A DNA stretch of 64,000 nucleotides from Marinobacter sp. DY40_1A1 (GTDB lineage Bacteria; Pseudomonadota; Gammaproteobacteria; Pseudomonadales; Oleiphilaceae): NCBI RefSeq assembly GCF_016597815.1, contig NZ_VCHA01000006.1, positions 124,001 through 188,000 of the forward strand, written 5' to 3'. The position numbers and the translations under genes are program-made. Every line of letters begins with the position of its first letter. The stretch's first letter is position 1. Shown here one piece after another: positions 10,064 to 17,984 of this stretch. The notes under the pieces were generated by a model that searched no databases, had not been told where the DNA came from, and worked only from the letters and a program-made list of their open reading frames with translations.

Positions 10064-11112
10064 TATTCATCCGATTTCACAGTAAGGTGCTGCTCGCGGT
10101 ACTGGGCCGGAGCCATGCCCGTCCAGCGTTTGAATGCGCGGCTGAACGCACTCAGCTCGGAGAACCCGAGAAGAAATGCGATTTCACCCAAAGCGTATTG
10201 GTCTGACGCAACGTAGCGCAGAGCCTTGTCCTTACGCACATGCTCTACTAGCTCATGAAAGCTGTAACCTTCCTTTTTCAGCCTCCGGTACAGGGTCTGG
10301 CGACTCATGTGAAACTGCCGGGCCAGAGTATCTGCATCAATCTTGTCGGTCGCCATCTGGCGAGATATCAATTTGCGTATCTTGCGACTGAAAGAACGTC
10401 GGGTTTGCAGGCGTGCCATCAGGCCGTTGACCTGTTTGAGAACGGCTGAATACACATAAGGGTTGCGATGGGGTATTGGGTGACTCATGTGGCGACTGTT
10501 GATGGCCAGTCGGGTTACGGCAGCCCCGAATACCACTGGACCACCCAGGAGGGTTTCATATTTATCGGCATAATCCGGGCGTGGGTGGGCAATTTCTGCC
10601 CACTCTACTGTCAGCCCGGGATAGATAAAATGCCGGCCTCGCGATAAGGCAGCCGCAACCGTACGATCCATGTCCTGGCGACAATAGTGTTCGGGCGAGT
10701 CAGCTTGCCAGGTCAGGATGGCGAGATCGTCAGTCTGCTCGAAACTCAAAATCACTGATTCGTTAATAAGCCTGTGTAAACGCACATATTGGGTGACTGC
10801 TTCGCCCAAGGTATCGCAATTGAAGAATACATGTCCCACCAACCCCATGCGCTCCGGGTCAATAATCTGGCCAGCTTTCAGGCCTACCGCCGGGTCGCCC
10901 GTGACCCTCTCGGCATGATCCCAAAGGCGGTAGTGCGCCTGCGCAGGTACGCGCCTGTCTGGTTCTCTGAGTGCTGACAGGTCCATACCAAGAATTTGCT
11001 CAACCCGTTGCCTGTTCAGCACACCCTGGCGATTCAGGTAGTGAGCCAGCGCCAGCGTACTGGATGCAGCAACAAAGGGTGTTGTTGTCGTGTTAATAGG
11101 CGTTTGGGTCAC
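10063..11112 (-). CDS. AraC-family regulator (Arabinose_bd type N-terminus)
   Basis: A 349-residue regulator. The N-terminal ~200 residues fit the ligand-binding domain seen in OruR/ArgR-like AraC proteins (LNRQRVEQILGM, then DPAVGLKAGQ). The C-terminal ~100 residues hold two helix-turn-helix units: LARQFHMSRQTLYRRLKKEG and EIAFLLGFSELSAFSRAFKRW. The apparent start is GTG at 11112 with a weak ribosome site. Transcription runs into cls (one-base overlap) and diverges from a 30-codon gene at 11258. Ligand unknown. Confidence 0.85.
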   Translation of the reverse strand: MTQTPINTTTTPFVAASSTLALAHYLNRQGVLNRQRVEQILGMDLSALREPDRRVPAQAHYRLWDHAERVTGDPAVGLKAGQIIDPERMGLVGHVFFNCDTLGEAVTQYVRLHRLINESVILSFEQTDDLAILTWQADSPEHYCRQDMDRTVAAALSRGRHFIYPGLTVEWAEIAHPRPDYADKYETLLGGPVVFGAAVTRLAINSRHMSHPIPHRNPYVYSAVLKQVNGLMARLQTRRSFSRKIRKLISRQMATDKIDADTLARQFHMSRQTLYRRLKKEGYSFHELVEHVRKDKALRYVASDQYALGEIAFLLGFSELSAFSRAFKRWTGMAPAQYREQHLTVKSDE

Positions 11113-11257
11113 ATTTACTGGCTCATTAACGGGTTTTCATGGATTTGTTACAAAATGTCAAGCGATTGGGACAGTCTGTCAACGCGCTTCATCTCTTGTA
11201 ACGATAGCATTTAAGGCACAGGTTGAAGTAATGGATAACTCATCAAGGAGATGTTTT

Positions 11258-11350
11258 ATGAAACCAGTCATTTTTGTACCGAGCACAGAGTTTGAGCGCA
11301 AAAACGTAGCAGCGCTGGCAGAATATCTTGGCGAGATTTACTACTGCTAA
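11258..11350 (+). CDS. Candidate 30-residue small protein gene
   Basis: A 30-codon frame (ATG 11258 to TAA 11350) encoding a peptide that starts MKPVIFVPSTEFERK and ends GEIYYC. Support: AAGGAG at 11245-11250 lies seven bases from the ATG; the frame ends 32 bases before a strong intrinsic terminator (11383-11404); and it stands alone between a divergent AraC gene and a downstream esterase. So the transcript appears to exist just for this peptide. I recognise no family. The peptide has a hydrophobic start, a charged middle and a C-terminal Cys after two Tyr. It could be a small regulatory protein, a modified-peptide precursor or a toxin; none can be chosen from sequence. Confidence 0.55.
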   Translation: MKPVIFVPSTEFERKNVAALAEYLGEIYYC

Positions 11351-11382
11351 TTGCTCAGTAAGTTAGCTTATGACTTTTACAG

Positions 11383-11404
11383 CCGGGCTCTGCCCGGTTT
11401 TTTT
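11383..11404 (+). terminator. Intrinsic terminator after the 30-codon gene
   Basis: Perfect six-base stem CCGGGC / GCCCGG (11383-11388 with 11392-11397), loop TCT, then seven T. It separates the small gene from the esterase gene. Confidence 0.85.
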
Positions 11405-11511
11405 CTGCCCGAAGAAAGCCCTACCGACAATCCTTCCCCTTGCTAGCCTGACTGGCAGTGTTAATGTAACGGAATCTGAACCTTGTGATACCTGACGGAG
11501 ACAGCCTGCCC

Positions 11512-12315
11512 ATGAGTGCAATACTGAACCATCGAATTACCGGAGAAGGTGCCCCAATTATTCTGCTGCACGGCCTGTTCGGAGCTCAGGAAAACCTGGG
11601 TGCGATTGCCCGGAAATTCCATACGGACTGGCAGGTTCACGGCCTGGATTTGCGCAACCATGGCAGTTCCTTTCATGCAGATACAATGGACTACCCTTCC
11701 ATGGCTGAGGATGTACTAGCCTACATGGACGAGAAAGGGCTTGATAAAGCCTGCCTCCTTGGGCACTCAATGGGTGGCAAGGTTGCCATGCAGGTCGCTT
11801 TGCAAGCGCCGGAGCGGGTGGAAAAGCTGATTGTTGCCGACATTGCGCCGGTAACCTATAAAGCACGGCACGATGCGATTCTTGAAGGCATGATGCGGGT
11901 TGATCTTGCCAGTGTGCGCTCCCGCCGTGATGCCGATAAACAACTGGCTGAGTTTGTAGAGATACCTGGTGTCAGGCAGTTTTTGCTGATGAATCTGGAG
12001 CGTATTCCGAATGAAGAGCAGCCAAAAGATGGCTCCGTATATCGGTGGCGCCTGAACCTGGAGGCGATTGAGGCTTGTTATGCCAATCTGGCCGCCGCAC
12101 CCGAGGGCGATACGCCCTATAAGGGGCCAGTGCTGTTTTTGAAGGGCGCTGATTCGGCTTATATTCAGGAAAAGCATCGAGAGGAAATTAACCGACTGTT
12201 CCCCAGGGCTCAACTGACCGAGATTGAAGGCACCGGGCACTGGCTGCATGCGGAAAAGACGGACACCTTTGTGGCCTTGTGTCAGCAGTTTTTGAGTGGT
12301 GAAGAAGCCGTATAA
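11512..12315 (+). CDS. Alpha/beta-hydrolase, YbfF-like esterase
   Basis: A 267-residue serine hydrolase. Visible landmarks are the oxyanion HGLFG near residue 20, nucleophile motif GHSMGG near residue 92, and catalytic His in GTGHWLHAE near the C-terminus. The length and the HGLFGAQENLG stretch fit the YbfF acyl-CoA/palmitoyl esterase group. It is cytoplasmic, with no signal peptide. ATG 11512 is preferred over GTG 11485 by homology of the start; GGAG at 11497 is rather far. The following SMP-30-like gene starts 38 bases downstream, so co-transcription is likely. Confidence 0.82.
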   Translation: MSAILNHRITGEGAPIILLHGLFGAQENLGAIARKFHTDWQVHGLDLRNHGSSFHADTMDYPSMAEDVLAYMDEKGLDKACLLGHSMGGKVAMQVALQAPERVEKLIVADIAPVTYKARHDAILEGMMRVDLASVRSRRDADKQLAEFVEIPGVRQFLLMNLERIPNEEQPKDGSVYRWRLNLEAIEACYANLAAAPEGDTPYKGPVLFLKGADSAYIQEKHREEINRLFPRAQLTEIEGTGHWLHAEKTDTFVALCQQFLSGEEAV

Positions 12316-12353
12316 GCTTCTTAAAAACAACAACAAGCAAACAGGTTGAACGT

Positions 12354-13436
12354 ATGAAATGGTTGATGGGTGGGTTAGTAGTTCTGTTTATTTTACTGGG
12401 TGGCCTTTTTATGGCGCCATCACCTATTGATGCCAAAGCCTGGCAACCGCCTGTCCCGGAGGCCATGACCGGCTTGCTTACCCCGAACGAGCATCTGCGG
12501 CAGGCAGATTTACTGGCAAAAGGCCAGGTGTATGGCCCGGAAGACACCGCCGTTAACTCCGAAGGTGTGGTTTTTGCGGGCACCCAGGATGGTTACATTG
12601 TGCGCGTTCTCCCCGATGGGCAGGTTGAAAACTGGCTGTCTACCGGAGGCCGTCCCTTGGGCATGGTGTTTGACCAGAATGGCAACCTGATTGTTGCGGA
12701 TGCATGGAAAGGCCTGTTGTCCGTTACGCCTGACGGTGACGTCACCGTATTGAGCACTGAAGCCGAAGGTGTACCCTTCCGGTTTACAGATGATCTGGAT
12801 ATCGCGCCTGATGGTCGCATTTATTTCTCAGATGCCAGTTCCCGCTTCTACCAGCATGATTACCTGCTCGATCTTTTTGAAATGCGGCCCCACGGCCGGC
12901 TTTTGCGGTATTCACCGGAAACCGGTGAAACTGAGGTACTGTTGAGAGACCTGCATTTTGCCAACGGCGTTGCGGTGGCACTGAGGGGTGATTACCTGCT
13001 GGTGAATGAAACCTGGAAATACCGTATCCACAAATACTGGATAAATGGCCCAAAAGCCGGCCAGACAGAGATTTTTGCAGAAAACCTGCCAGGTTTTCCC
13101 GACAATCTGGCAGTGGATGAACAAGGCAGGTTCTGGGTAGCCTTTCCCACACTTCGGAATGCCAATATTGATACCTTGCACCCCAAACCCTGGCTCAAAG
13201 AACTGGTTGCCAAACTGCCGCAGAGCTTTCAGCCCGCGCCTCAGGAATACGGCCTGGTGGTAGCGTTTAATGGCGAGGGCGAGGTGATCGCCAGTCTGCA
13301 CGACACCGAGGGCAAACATTTGCAGGAAATTACTTCGGTTAACCCCCACGGCGATTACCTGTATTTTGGCTCATTGCACAATGATCGCATCGGGCGTTTG
13401 TCGTTACAGGATGTTCCGGGCCTTGGAGAGCAGTAA
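12354..13436 (+). CDS. SMP-30/strictosidine-synthase-like beta-propeller protein, membrane-anchored
   Basis: A 360-residue protein with an N-terminal hydrophobic helix (about 4-22) that acts as an uncleaved anchor or signal. The rest is a six-bladed beta-propeller of the strictosidine synthase/SMP-30 lactonase group: YGPEDTAVNSEG, RPLGMVFDQNGNLIVADAWKG, TDDLDIAPDGRIYFSDASSR and FANGVAVA are typical blade and metal-site segments. Family members hydrolyse lactones or esters with Ca2+. Its stop overlaps the next start by one base (TAATG). The substrate is unknown; placement with an esterase and a thioesterase hints at lipid or ester metabolism. Confidence 0.8.
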   Translation: MKWLMGGLVVLFILLGGLFMAPSPIDAKAWQPPVPEAMTGLLTPNEHLRQADLLAKGQVYGPEDTAVNSEGVVFAGTQDGYIVRVLPDGQVENWLSTGGRPLGMVFDQNGNLIVADAWKGLLSVTPDGDVTVLSTEAEGVPFRFTDDLDIAPDGRIYFSDASSRFYQHDYLLDLFEMRPHGRLLRYSPETGETEVLLRDLHFANGVAVALRGDYLLVNETWKYRIHKYWINGPKAGQTEIFAENLPGFPDNLAVDEQGRFWVAFPTLRNANIDTLHPKPWLKELVAKLPQSFQPAPQEYGLVVAFNGEGEVIASLHDTEGKHLQEITSVNPHGDYLYFGSLHNDRIGRLSLQDVPGLGEQ

Positions 13437-13900
13437 TGACTGAAAATAAGCCAATACAATGGGATCTTCCTGACCCTTTTACCCTTGATATTCTGGTGGT
13501 TGAGGCCGATACCGACGAGTTGGGGCATGCAAACAACGTGGTCTATGTGCGCTGGCTCGAAGACGTCAGCTGGGCGCACATCAAGAGTCTCGGTATGACC
13601 TGGGAGCTGCACGAGGCCACTGGCAAAGCCATGGCGATTACCCGCACAGAGATCGATTATCTTGCGTCTGCCAACCCCGGTGACCGGCTGATTTTGGGCA
13701 CCTGGCTTACGGGCTTTGACGGCCGTTTTCGTTCTGCGCGGCAGTTCCAGTTGGTGCGGCCAGCCGACGGGAAAACTCTGGTGCGGGCAATGTCGACTCA
13801 CGCTTGTGTGGACCTGAAAACCCAGCGCCCCTCCCGGGCACCAAAAGAATTTGCCGACATTTTGCAAGCGGCCAGCGTAGCAGGCGGGAAAGGCTTGTAG
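13436..13900 (+). CDS. Acyl-CoA thioesterase, hotdog fold (4HBT/YbgC type)
   Basis: A 154-residue single-hotdog protein. The segment ADTDELGHANNVVYVRWLED matches the YbgC/4-hydroxybenzoyl-CoA thioesterase signature, with the Asp of the DxxGHxNN region as the likely catalytic acid (here D-E-L-G-H-A-N-N). Later RTEIDYL and GTWLTGFDGR fit the fold. It would hydrolyse acyl-CoA thioesters in the cytosol. It is translationally coupled (TAATG) to the SMP-30-like gene before it. The acyl specificity is not readable. Confidence 0.85.
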   Translation: MTENKPIQWDLPDPFTLDILVVEADTDELGHANNVVYVRWLEDVSWAHIKSLGMTWELHEATGKAMAITRTEIDYLASANPGDRLILGTWLTGFDGRFRSARQFQLVRPADGKTLVRAMSTHACVDLKTQRPSRAPKEFADILQAASVAGGKGL

Positions 13901-14004
13901 ATTGGTTGTCAGTCACTATTGCCGTCAACTTCTGGTAGTCTGAGAAGAGAATAAGCCCCCTCAACCAAATCAGTCACTATCATCACCTTTTTGCGGAGAT
14001 ACCC

Positions 14005-14988
14005 ATGGATACCCCTATTGACCATAATTCTGAATCGTCCATGAAGAAGGTGGTCTACCACCAGTTTGGTGAGCGTGATGTTTTGGAAGTTGTCAGCTCA
14101 GATATTCCATCACCGCAACAAGGTGAGGTGCTGATTCGCGTTCACGGCGCCGGGTTGAATCCTATTGACTGGAAAACCCGCAAGGGTTTCGGATTTGTAG
14201 CCCAGCAGATAGAGAGTTCTTTACCATGGACCCCAGGCTACGATGTGGCTGGCGAAGTTGTTGCGATCGGAGATGGCGTAACCACGCTGGCTCCCGGCGA
14301 CCGGGTTATGGGGCTGGTGGGTTTTCCATTGAATGGTGGGGGCTATTCCGAATACGCGCTGGCGGCGGCAGATGAGTTGGCCGTTGTGCCCGAGGAGCTT
14401 GATCTCGTAACCGCAGGCGCCTTGCCACTGGCGGCACTCACGGCCTGGCAGGCGCTGTTTGAAGTAGCTGAGCTTGAGCAGGGCCAGAAGATACTTGTGC
14501 ACGCCGGTGCTGGCGGTGTAGGGCACTTGGCGGTGCAGTTTGCACTGGCACACGGCGCGCATGTTATTGCCACGGCCTCTGCAGGCAATCGCGACTTCCT
14601 TGCAGAGTTGGGTGTGCACGAAGTGATCGACTACAACACCACAGATTTTGCTGACGAATGCTTTGGGCTGGATGTTGTGTTGGATCTGGTTGGCGGTGAG
14701 ACGGGCAAACGCTCTCTGCGCACCCTTGGGGAGAGTGGCGTCCTGGTTACTATTCCTACGGTCACAGCCGATGAGGTTATAAGTGCTGCCGAAGCCCAGG
14801 GGCTGAAGGCCTACGGCATGACCGTGCGCCCGGATGTGTTTCACCTTGATGAAATTGCCGAGCTGATTGAAGACGGTGATGTAAAGGTGCACATTGAGAA
14901 GGCTTTTAAGCTGGATCAGGCGGCACAGGCCCACGAACTACTTGAGGGTGGGCATGTGCGGGGCAAGCTGGTTCTGGATTGCAGCTAA
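14005..14988 (+). CDS. NADPH:quinone oxidoreductase-like MDR protein
   Basis: A 327-residue medium-chain reductase without zinc ligands. It has the GroES-like N-terminal fold (HGAGLNPIDWKTRKG, PGYDVAGEV) and Rossmann motif AGAGGVGHLAVQFA near residues 155-170. The family reduces quinones or alpha,beta-unsaturated carbonyls with NADPH. ATG 14005 has GGAG six bases upstream; an internal ATG at 14041 matches the usual family start, so this copy may carry 12 extra residues. It stands alone and is convergent with the antiporter gene. Confidence 0.88.
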   Translation: MDTPIDHNSESSMKKVVYHQFGERDVLEVVSSDIPSPQQGEVLIRVHGAGLNPIDWKTRKGFGFVAQQIESSLPWTPGYDVAGEVVAIGDGVTTLAPGDRVMGLVGFPLNGGGYSEYALAAADELAVVPEELDLVTAGALPLAALTAWQALFEVAELEQGQKILVHAGAGGVGHLAVQFALAHGAHVIATASAGNRDFLAELGVHEVIDYNTTDFADECFGLDVVLDLVGGETGKRSLRTLGESGVLVTIPTVTADEVISAAEAQGLKAYGMTVRPDVFHLDEIAELIEDGDVKVHIEKAFKLDQAAQAHELLEGGHVRGKLVLDCS

Positions 14989-15010
14989 CCCTGAAGTACT
15001 TTTGCTGAAT

Positions 15011-16984
15011 TCAGCTTCTGGGGGACGAGCTTTCTGTTGAGGAATCGCCCTCTGAAGCTGAGGGCTCCTTCCCGGGGGCCGAGGGCTCTTTGCCCATGGC
15101 CGAAGGCTCTTTGCCCATGGCCGAAGGCTCCTTACCCATAGCTGAAGGCTCTGCTCCTTCCCCATTGCTTTCCCTGCTTTTCCGCTCTTTGCGATCCTGT
15201 GGTGGCACCAGGCTTATCAGGATCCAGTCATCATCTGGTTTCAGGTCATCCATGCTGCGCACTGGTTTGATGCGGCTCTTGCTGTCAAATACAAACAGTA
15301 CCAAGGCCTGTCCCTGGTACTTCACCAGAAAGTCGTTGTATCCAAACTCTTCGCTGAGCTGGGTGGTTTTTACCGTGTACCCCTGGCTCGCCAGGCTCGC
15401 AAGTTTGGCGTAGCTCACGTCGTCGAACAGGCCGCGAGTCATCTGAATCTTCCCTGCGGTCTGGTGCCGTGCCTTCTGATCCTGGTCGCCTTCCGAAAGG
15501 CTGAATACGCTGGTGTCACCGAACCAGTCCAGGAAGTGGTATGTGGCCAGCGAGTTCATGTGCTTGTACGGAGAGATAACCAGCAGGTTGCCGATTCCAG
15601 TGAGATCAAGGTGAGTTGAGGCATGCTCGGAAATCGGGTTACCGAAATACACCTTCAGGTTGTCCATCCGCGCCTGGCGCACGTTTTCCCAGTTGGTGTC
15701 CGCCAAAGCTACCGGAACATCATGTTTTTTGAGAGCCTGCCCAATCATACGGGCCACCGGGTTAGCGCCTAAAATCAGGAAGCCATACTCAGCCGGCTCA
15801 GTGACTTTCAGCAACCGGGCGATAGGCCGTGCAGTCAGGCTTTGCAGCGTAACTGTGGCAATAATCAGTACGAACACCATGGGTACAAGGGCGGCTGCGC
15901 TTTCGTAGCCCAGGTTTTGAAGCTGGAAGGCGAACAGGGCAGAAACAGCAGCCGCAACAATGCCTCTTGGTGCAATCCAGCTTAAGAACAGCTTTTCCCG
16001 CAAGTTCAGATCAGTGCCTATGGCCGAAAGAAACACGCTGAGTGGCCGTGCGACCAGCATCAGAACAGCGAGAACCACGGCCAATCCCCAGCCCAGATCC
16101 GCAATGGCAGCAAACTCCACCCGGGCGGCGAGGATGATAAACAAAGCCGAAATCAGCAGTACGCTCAGGGACTCCTTGAACTCCAGAATGCTGTCTACAG
16201 AAACCTGCTTCATATTGGCCATCCAGATGCCCATGACCGTAACGGTGAGCAGGCCGGACTCGTGGGCCATTTCATTGGAGAAAGCATAAACACCCAGCAT
16301 AAAGGTGAGTGTTGCGGCGTTATGCAAGTAGTGCGGCATCAGGTGCTTGCGCAATACCAGTCCGTTCAGATAACCCGCCAGAGCGCCAGTGGTGAAGCCG
16401 ATGACCAGGGTTTTACCGAAGATGTACAGGGAATGGCCGAACACGTTGCCCTGACCCCATGACACTATGCCCTCGAATACCAGAACCGCTAACAGGGCAC
16501 CTACAGGGTCGATAATGATGCCTTCCCAGCGCAGGATATTGGCCAGCTTGGCGCTCGGGCGCACAGAGCGAAGCAGGGGCGCGATAACGGTTGGCCCTGT
16601 GACAACAGAAATTGCACCAAAAAGCATGGCGACAGCCCAGGAAATCTCCAATACCCAGCGTGCAGCCAGAGTGGCAATAATCCCGGTAACAACAGAGCCA
16701 ACGAATATGAGATTGCGGGTCATTTTGCTGTGCCCGCGAATCTCATCAAAGCGCAGGGTCAGGCTGCCTTCGAACAGAATGATGGCAACCGCCAATGAGA
16801 CCATGGGAAATAGCAGGTCACCGAATACTTCGTCGGGCTTCAGAAAACCCAGTACCGGGCCCACAAGAATGCCGCCGGCAAGCAGAAAAAGAATGGCAGG
16901 CACGCGCACACGCCAGGCAAGCCATTGAAACGACAGTGAAAGAATACCAATGATGGCAAGAATCAGGACTGTGCTGGCTGGCAT
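15011..16984 (-). CDS. CPA1-type cation:proton antiporter with RCK/TrkA_N domain and repeat tail
   Basis: A 657-residue inner-membrane antiporter. Residues 1-390 hold 12-13 helices of the Na+/H+ exchanger family (conserved SVVTGPTVIAPLLR; SWIAPRGIVAAAVSALFA). Residues ~400-520 form an RCK-N-like nucleotide-binding domain starting FLILGANPVARMIG, followed by a small domain ending DDWILISLVPP. The last ~55 residues are a low-complexity tail of seven-residue repeats (EPSAMGK three times, then EPSAPGK and a degenerate copy) encoded by a 21-base tandem repeat. The transported ion is probably Na+ or K+, not decided here. It is convergent with the quinone oxidoreductase. Confidence 0.88.
   Translation of the reverse strand: MPASTVLILAIIGILSLSFQWLAWRVRVPAILFLLAGGILVGPVLGFLKPDEVFGDLLFPMVSLAVAIILFEGSLTLRFDEIRGHSKMTRNLIFVGSVVTGIIATLAARWVLEISWAVAMLFGAISVVTGPTVIAPLLRSVRPSAKLANILRWEGIIIDPVGALLAVLVFEGIVSWGQGNVFGHSLYIFGKTLVIGFTTGALAGYLNGLVLRKHLMPHYLHNAATLTFMLGVYAFSNEMAHESGLLTVTVMGIWMANMKQVSVDSILEFKESLSVLLISALFIILAARVEFAAIADLGWGLAVVLAVLMLVARPLSVFLSAIGTDLNLREKLFLSWIAPRGIVAAAVSALFAFQLQNLGYESAAALVPMVFVLIIATVTLQSLTARPIARLLKVTEPAEYGFLILGANPVARMIGQALKKHDVPVALADTNWENVRQARMDNLKVYFGNPISEHASTHLDLTGIGNLLVISPYKHMNSLATYHFLDWFGDTSVFSLSEGDQDQKARHQTAGKIQMTRGLFDDVSYAKLASLASQGYTVKTTQLSEEFGYNDFLVKYQGQALVLFVFDSKSRIKPVRSMDDLKPDDDWILISLVPPQDRKERKSRESNGEGAEPSAMGKEPSAMGKEPSAMGKEPSAPGKEPSASEGDSSTESSSPRS
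15057..15161. repeat. Five-unit, 21-base in-frame tandem repeat inside the antiporter gene
   Basis: Units start at 15057, 15078, 15099, 15120 and 15141. The middle units differ by one to four bases, and the end units are more diverged. Because 21 is a multiple of three, copy number can change without a frameshift; the encoded repeat is EPSAMGK in the C-terminal tail of the antiporter. Confidence 0.9.
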
Positions 16985-17005
16985 AAAGATCTGGAACCCG
17001 TGTGA

Positions 17006-17797
17006 TTATTGGTTAGCGCGTTTTGCAATGCGATTTAACAGCCGGGAAGCTGCAAACAGGCCAAAGCTGGCCGTAACAGGGCAGGCAGCGCCAAAGCCGG
17101 TGGCGCAGTCTAGCCGTGTGGGCCCCGAAGTTGCAGGCTTTTGCAGGCAAATTTCGCCATCTCCGGCAGGATATGTGAGTTGTTCAGTTGAGTATACGGC
17201 CTCGATCCCAAATCGCCGCTTTGGATTACGAGAAAAACCGTATTCCCGGCGCAGAAGATTACGAACCTTCGCCAGTAACGGATCCTGTGTGGTTTTGCTG
17301 AGATCTGCCACCAGAATTTTAGTGGGGTCTGTTTGGCCGCCCGCGCCTCCGGCGCAGACGATGGGGATCTTGCCCCGCTGACAGTGGGCAATCAGGGCCG
17401 CCTTGGGTTTCACGCTGTCTATGGCGTCTACCACGGCTGTCATGTCCGGGGTGATCAGCTCGGTCAGGTTTTTCAGAGTGAGAAAGCCAAAGTGAACACG
17501 GATATCGGCATGGGGATTGATGGCTTTCAGCCGATCCGCCATGGCATCGGTTTTTGTGCGCCCGTACTGGCCTTCCAGAGCATGGAGCTGGCGGTTGGTG
17601 TTGGACACACAGATATCATCCATGTCGACCAGTGTGATGGTGCCAATGCCACTGCGTGCTAATGCCTCCGCCGCCCAGGAACCAACTCCGCCCAAGCCAA
17701 TTACTGCAACGTGGGCATCGCGGAAGGCGTGCAGGGCGCGGCGCCCATACAGGCGTTCGATGCCGCCAAAGCGGAGAGCGTAGTCGTCGGTGTTCAT
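17006..17797 (-). CDS. tcdA: tRNA threonylcarbamoyladenosine dehydratase TcdA
   Basis: A 263-residue E1-like enzyme that cyclises t6A37 of tRNAs to ct6A, using ATP and sulfur-relay partners. The ATP-binding loop GLGGVGSWAAEALARSG (about 33-50) and the downstream DMDDICVSNTNRQ are characteristic. A further CAGGAGGQTDPTKI motif and the length (E. coli 268) fit TcdA/CsdL. GGAG lies five bases before the ATG. The gene follows an acyl-CoA dehydrogenase gene but is separated from it by an intrinsic terminator. Confidence 0.93.
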   Translation of the reverse strand: MNTDDYALRFGGIERLYGRRALHAFRDAHVAVIGLGGVGSWAAEALARSGIGTITLVDMDDICVSNTNRQLHALEGQYGRTKTDAMADRLKAINPHADIRVHFGFLTLKNLTELITPDMTAVVDAIDSVKPKAALIAHCQRGKIPIVCAGGAGGQTDPTKILVADLSKTTQDPLLAKVRNLLRREYGFSRNPKRRFGIEAVYSTEQLTYPAGDGEICLQKPATSGPTRLDCATGFGAACPVTASFGLFAASRLLNRIAKRANQ

Positions 17798-17884
17798 GAG
17801 TTCTCCGTTTGGGTCCGGGCACTAGCCGGATGAAATCAAGGGCGCGATTATACCCTAGTGCCTGAGCAGACATAAAATACCAGC

Positions 17885-17910
17885 AAAAAAGCCACGCAAG
17901 GCGTGGCTTT
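17885..17910 (-). terminator. Intrinsic terminator of the acyl-CoA dehydrogenase transcript
   Basis: Perfect seven-base stem GCCACGC / GCGTGGC (17891-17897 with 17901-17907), three-base loop, and six T on the minus strand (A run at 17885-17890). Confidence 0.85.
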
Positions 17911-17984
17911 CGGGGTGTTAATCCGGGATTGGAGACTATGAAGGCAAGACGCCGCAACCGGATATCAAGCTCCAGGGCCTGTGC

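Noticed and set aside
11170..11180. Palindrome GACAG-T-CTGTC between AraC and the small gene
   Set aside because: Eleven bases is too short to separate from chance without a second copy.
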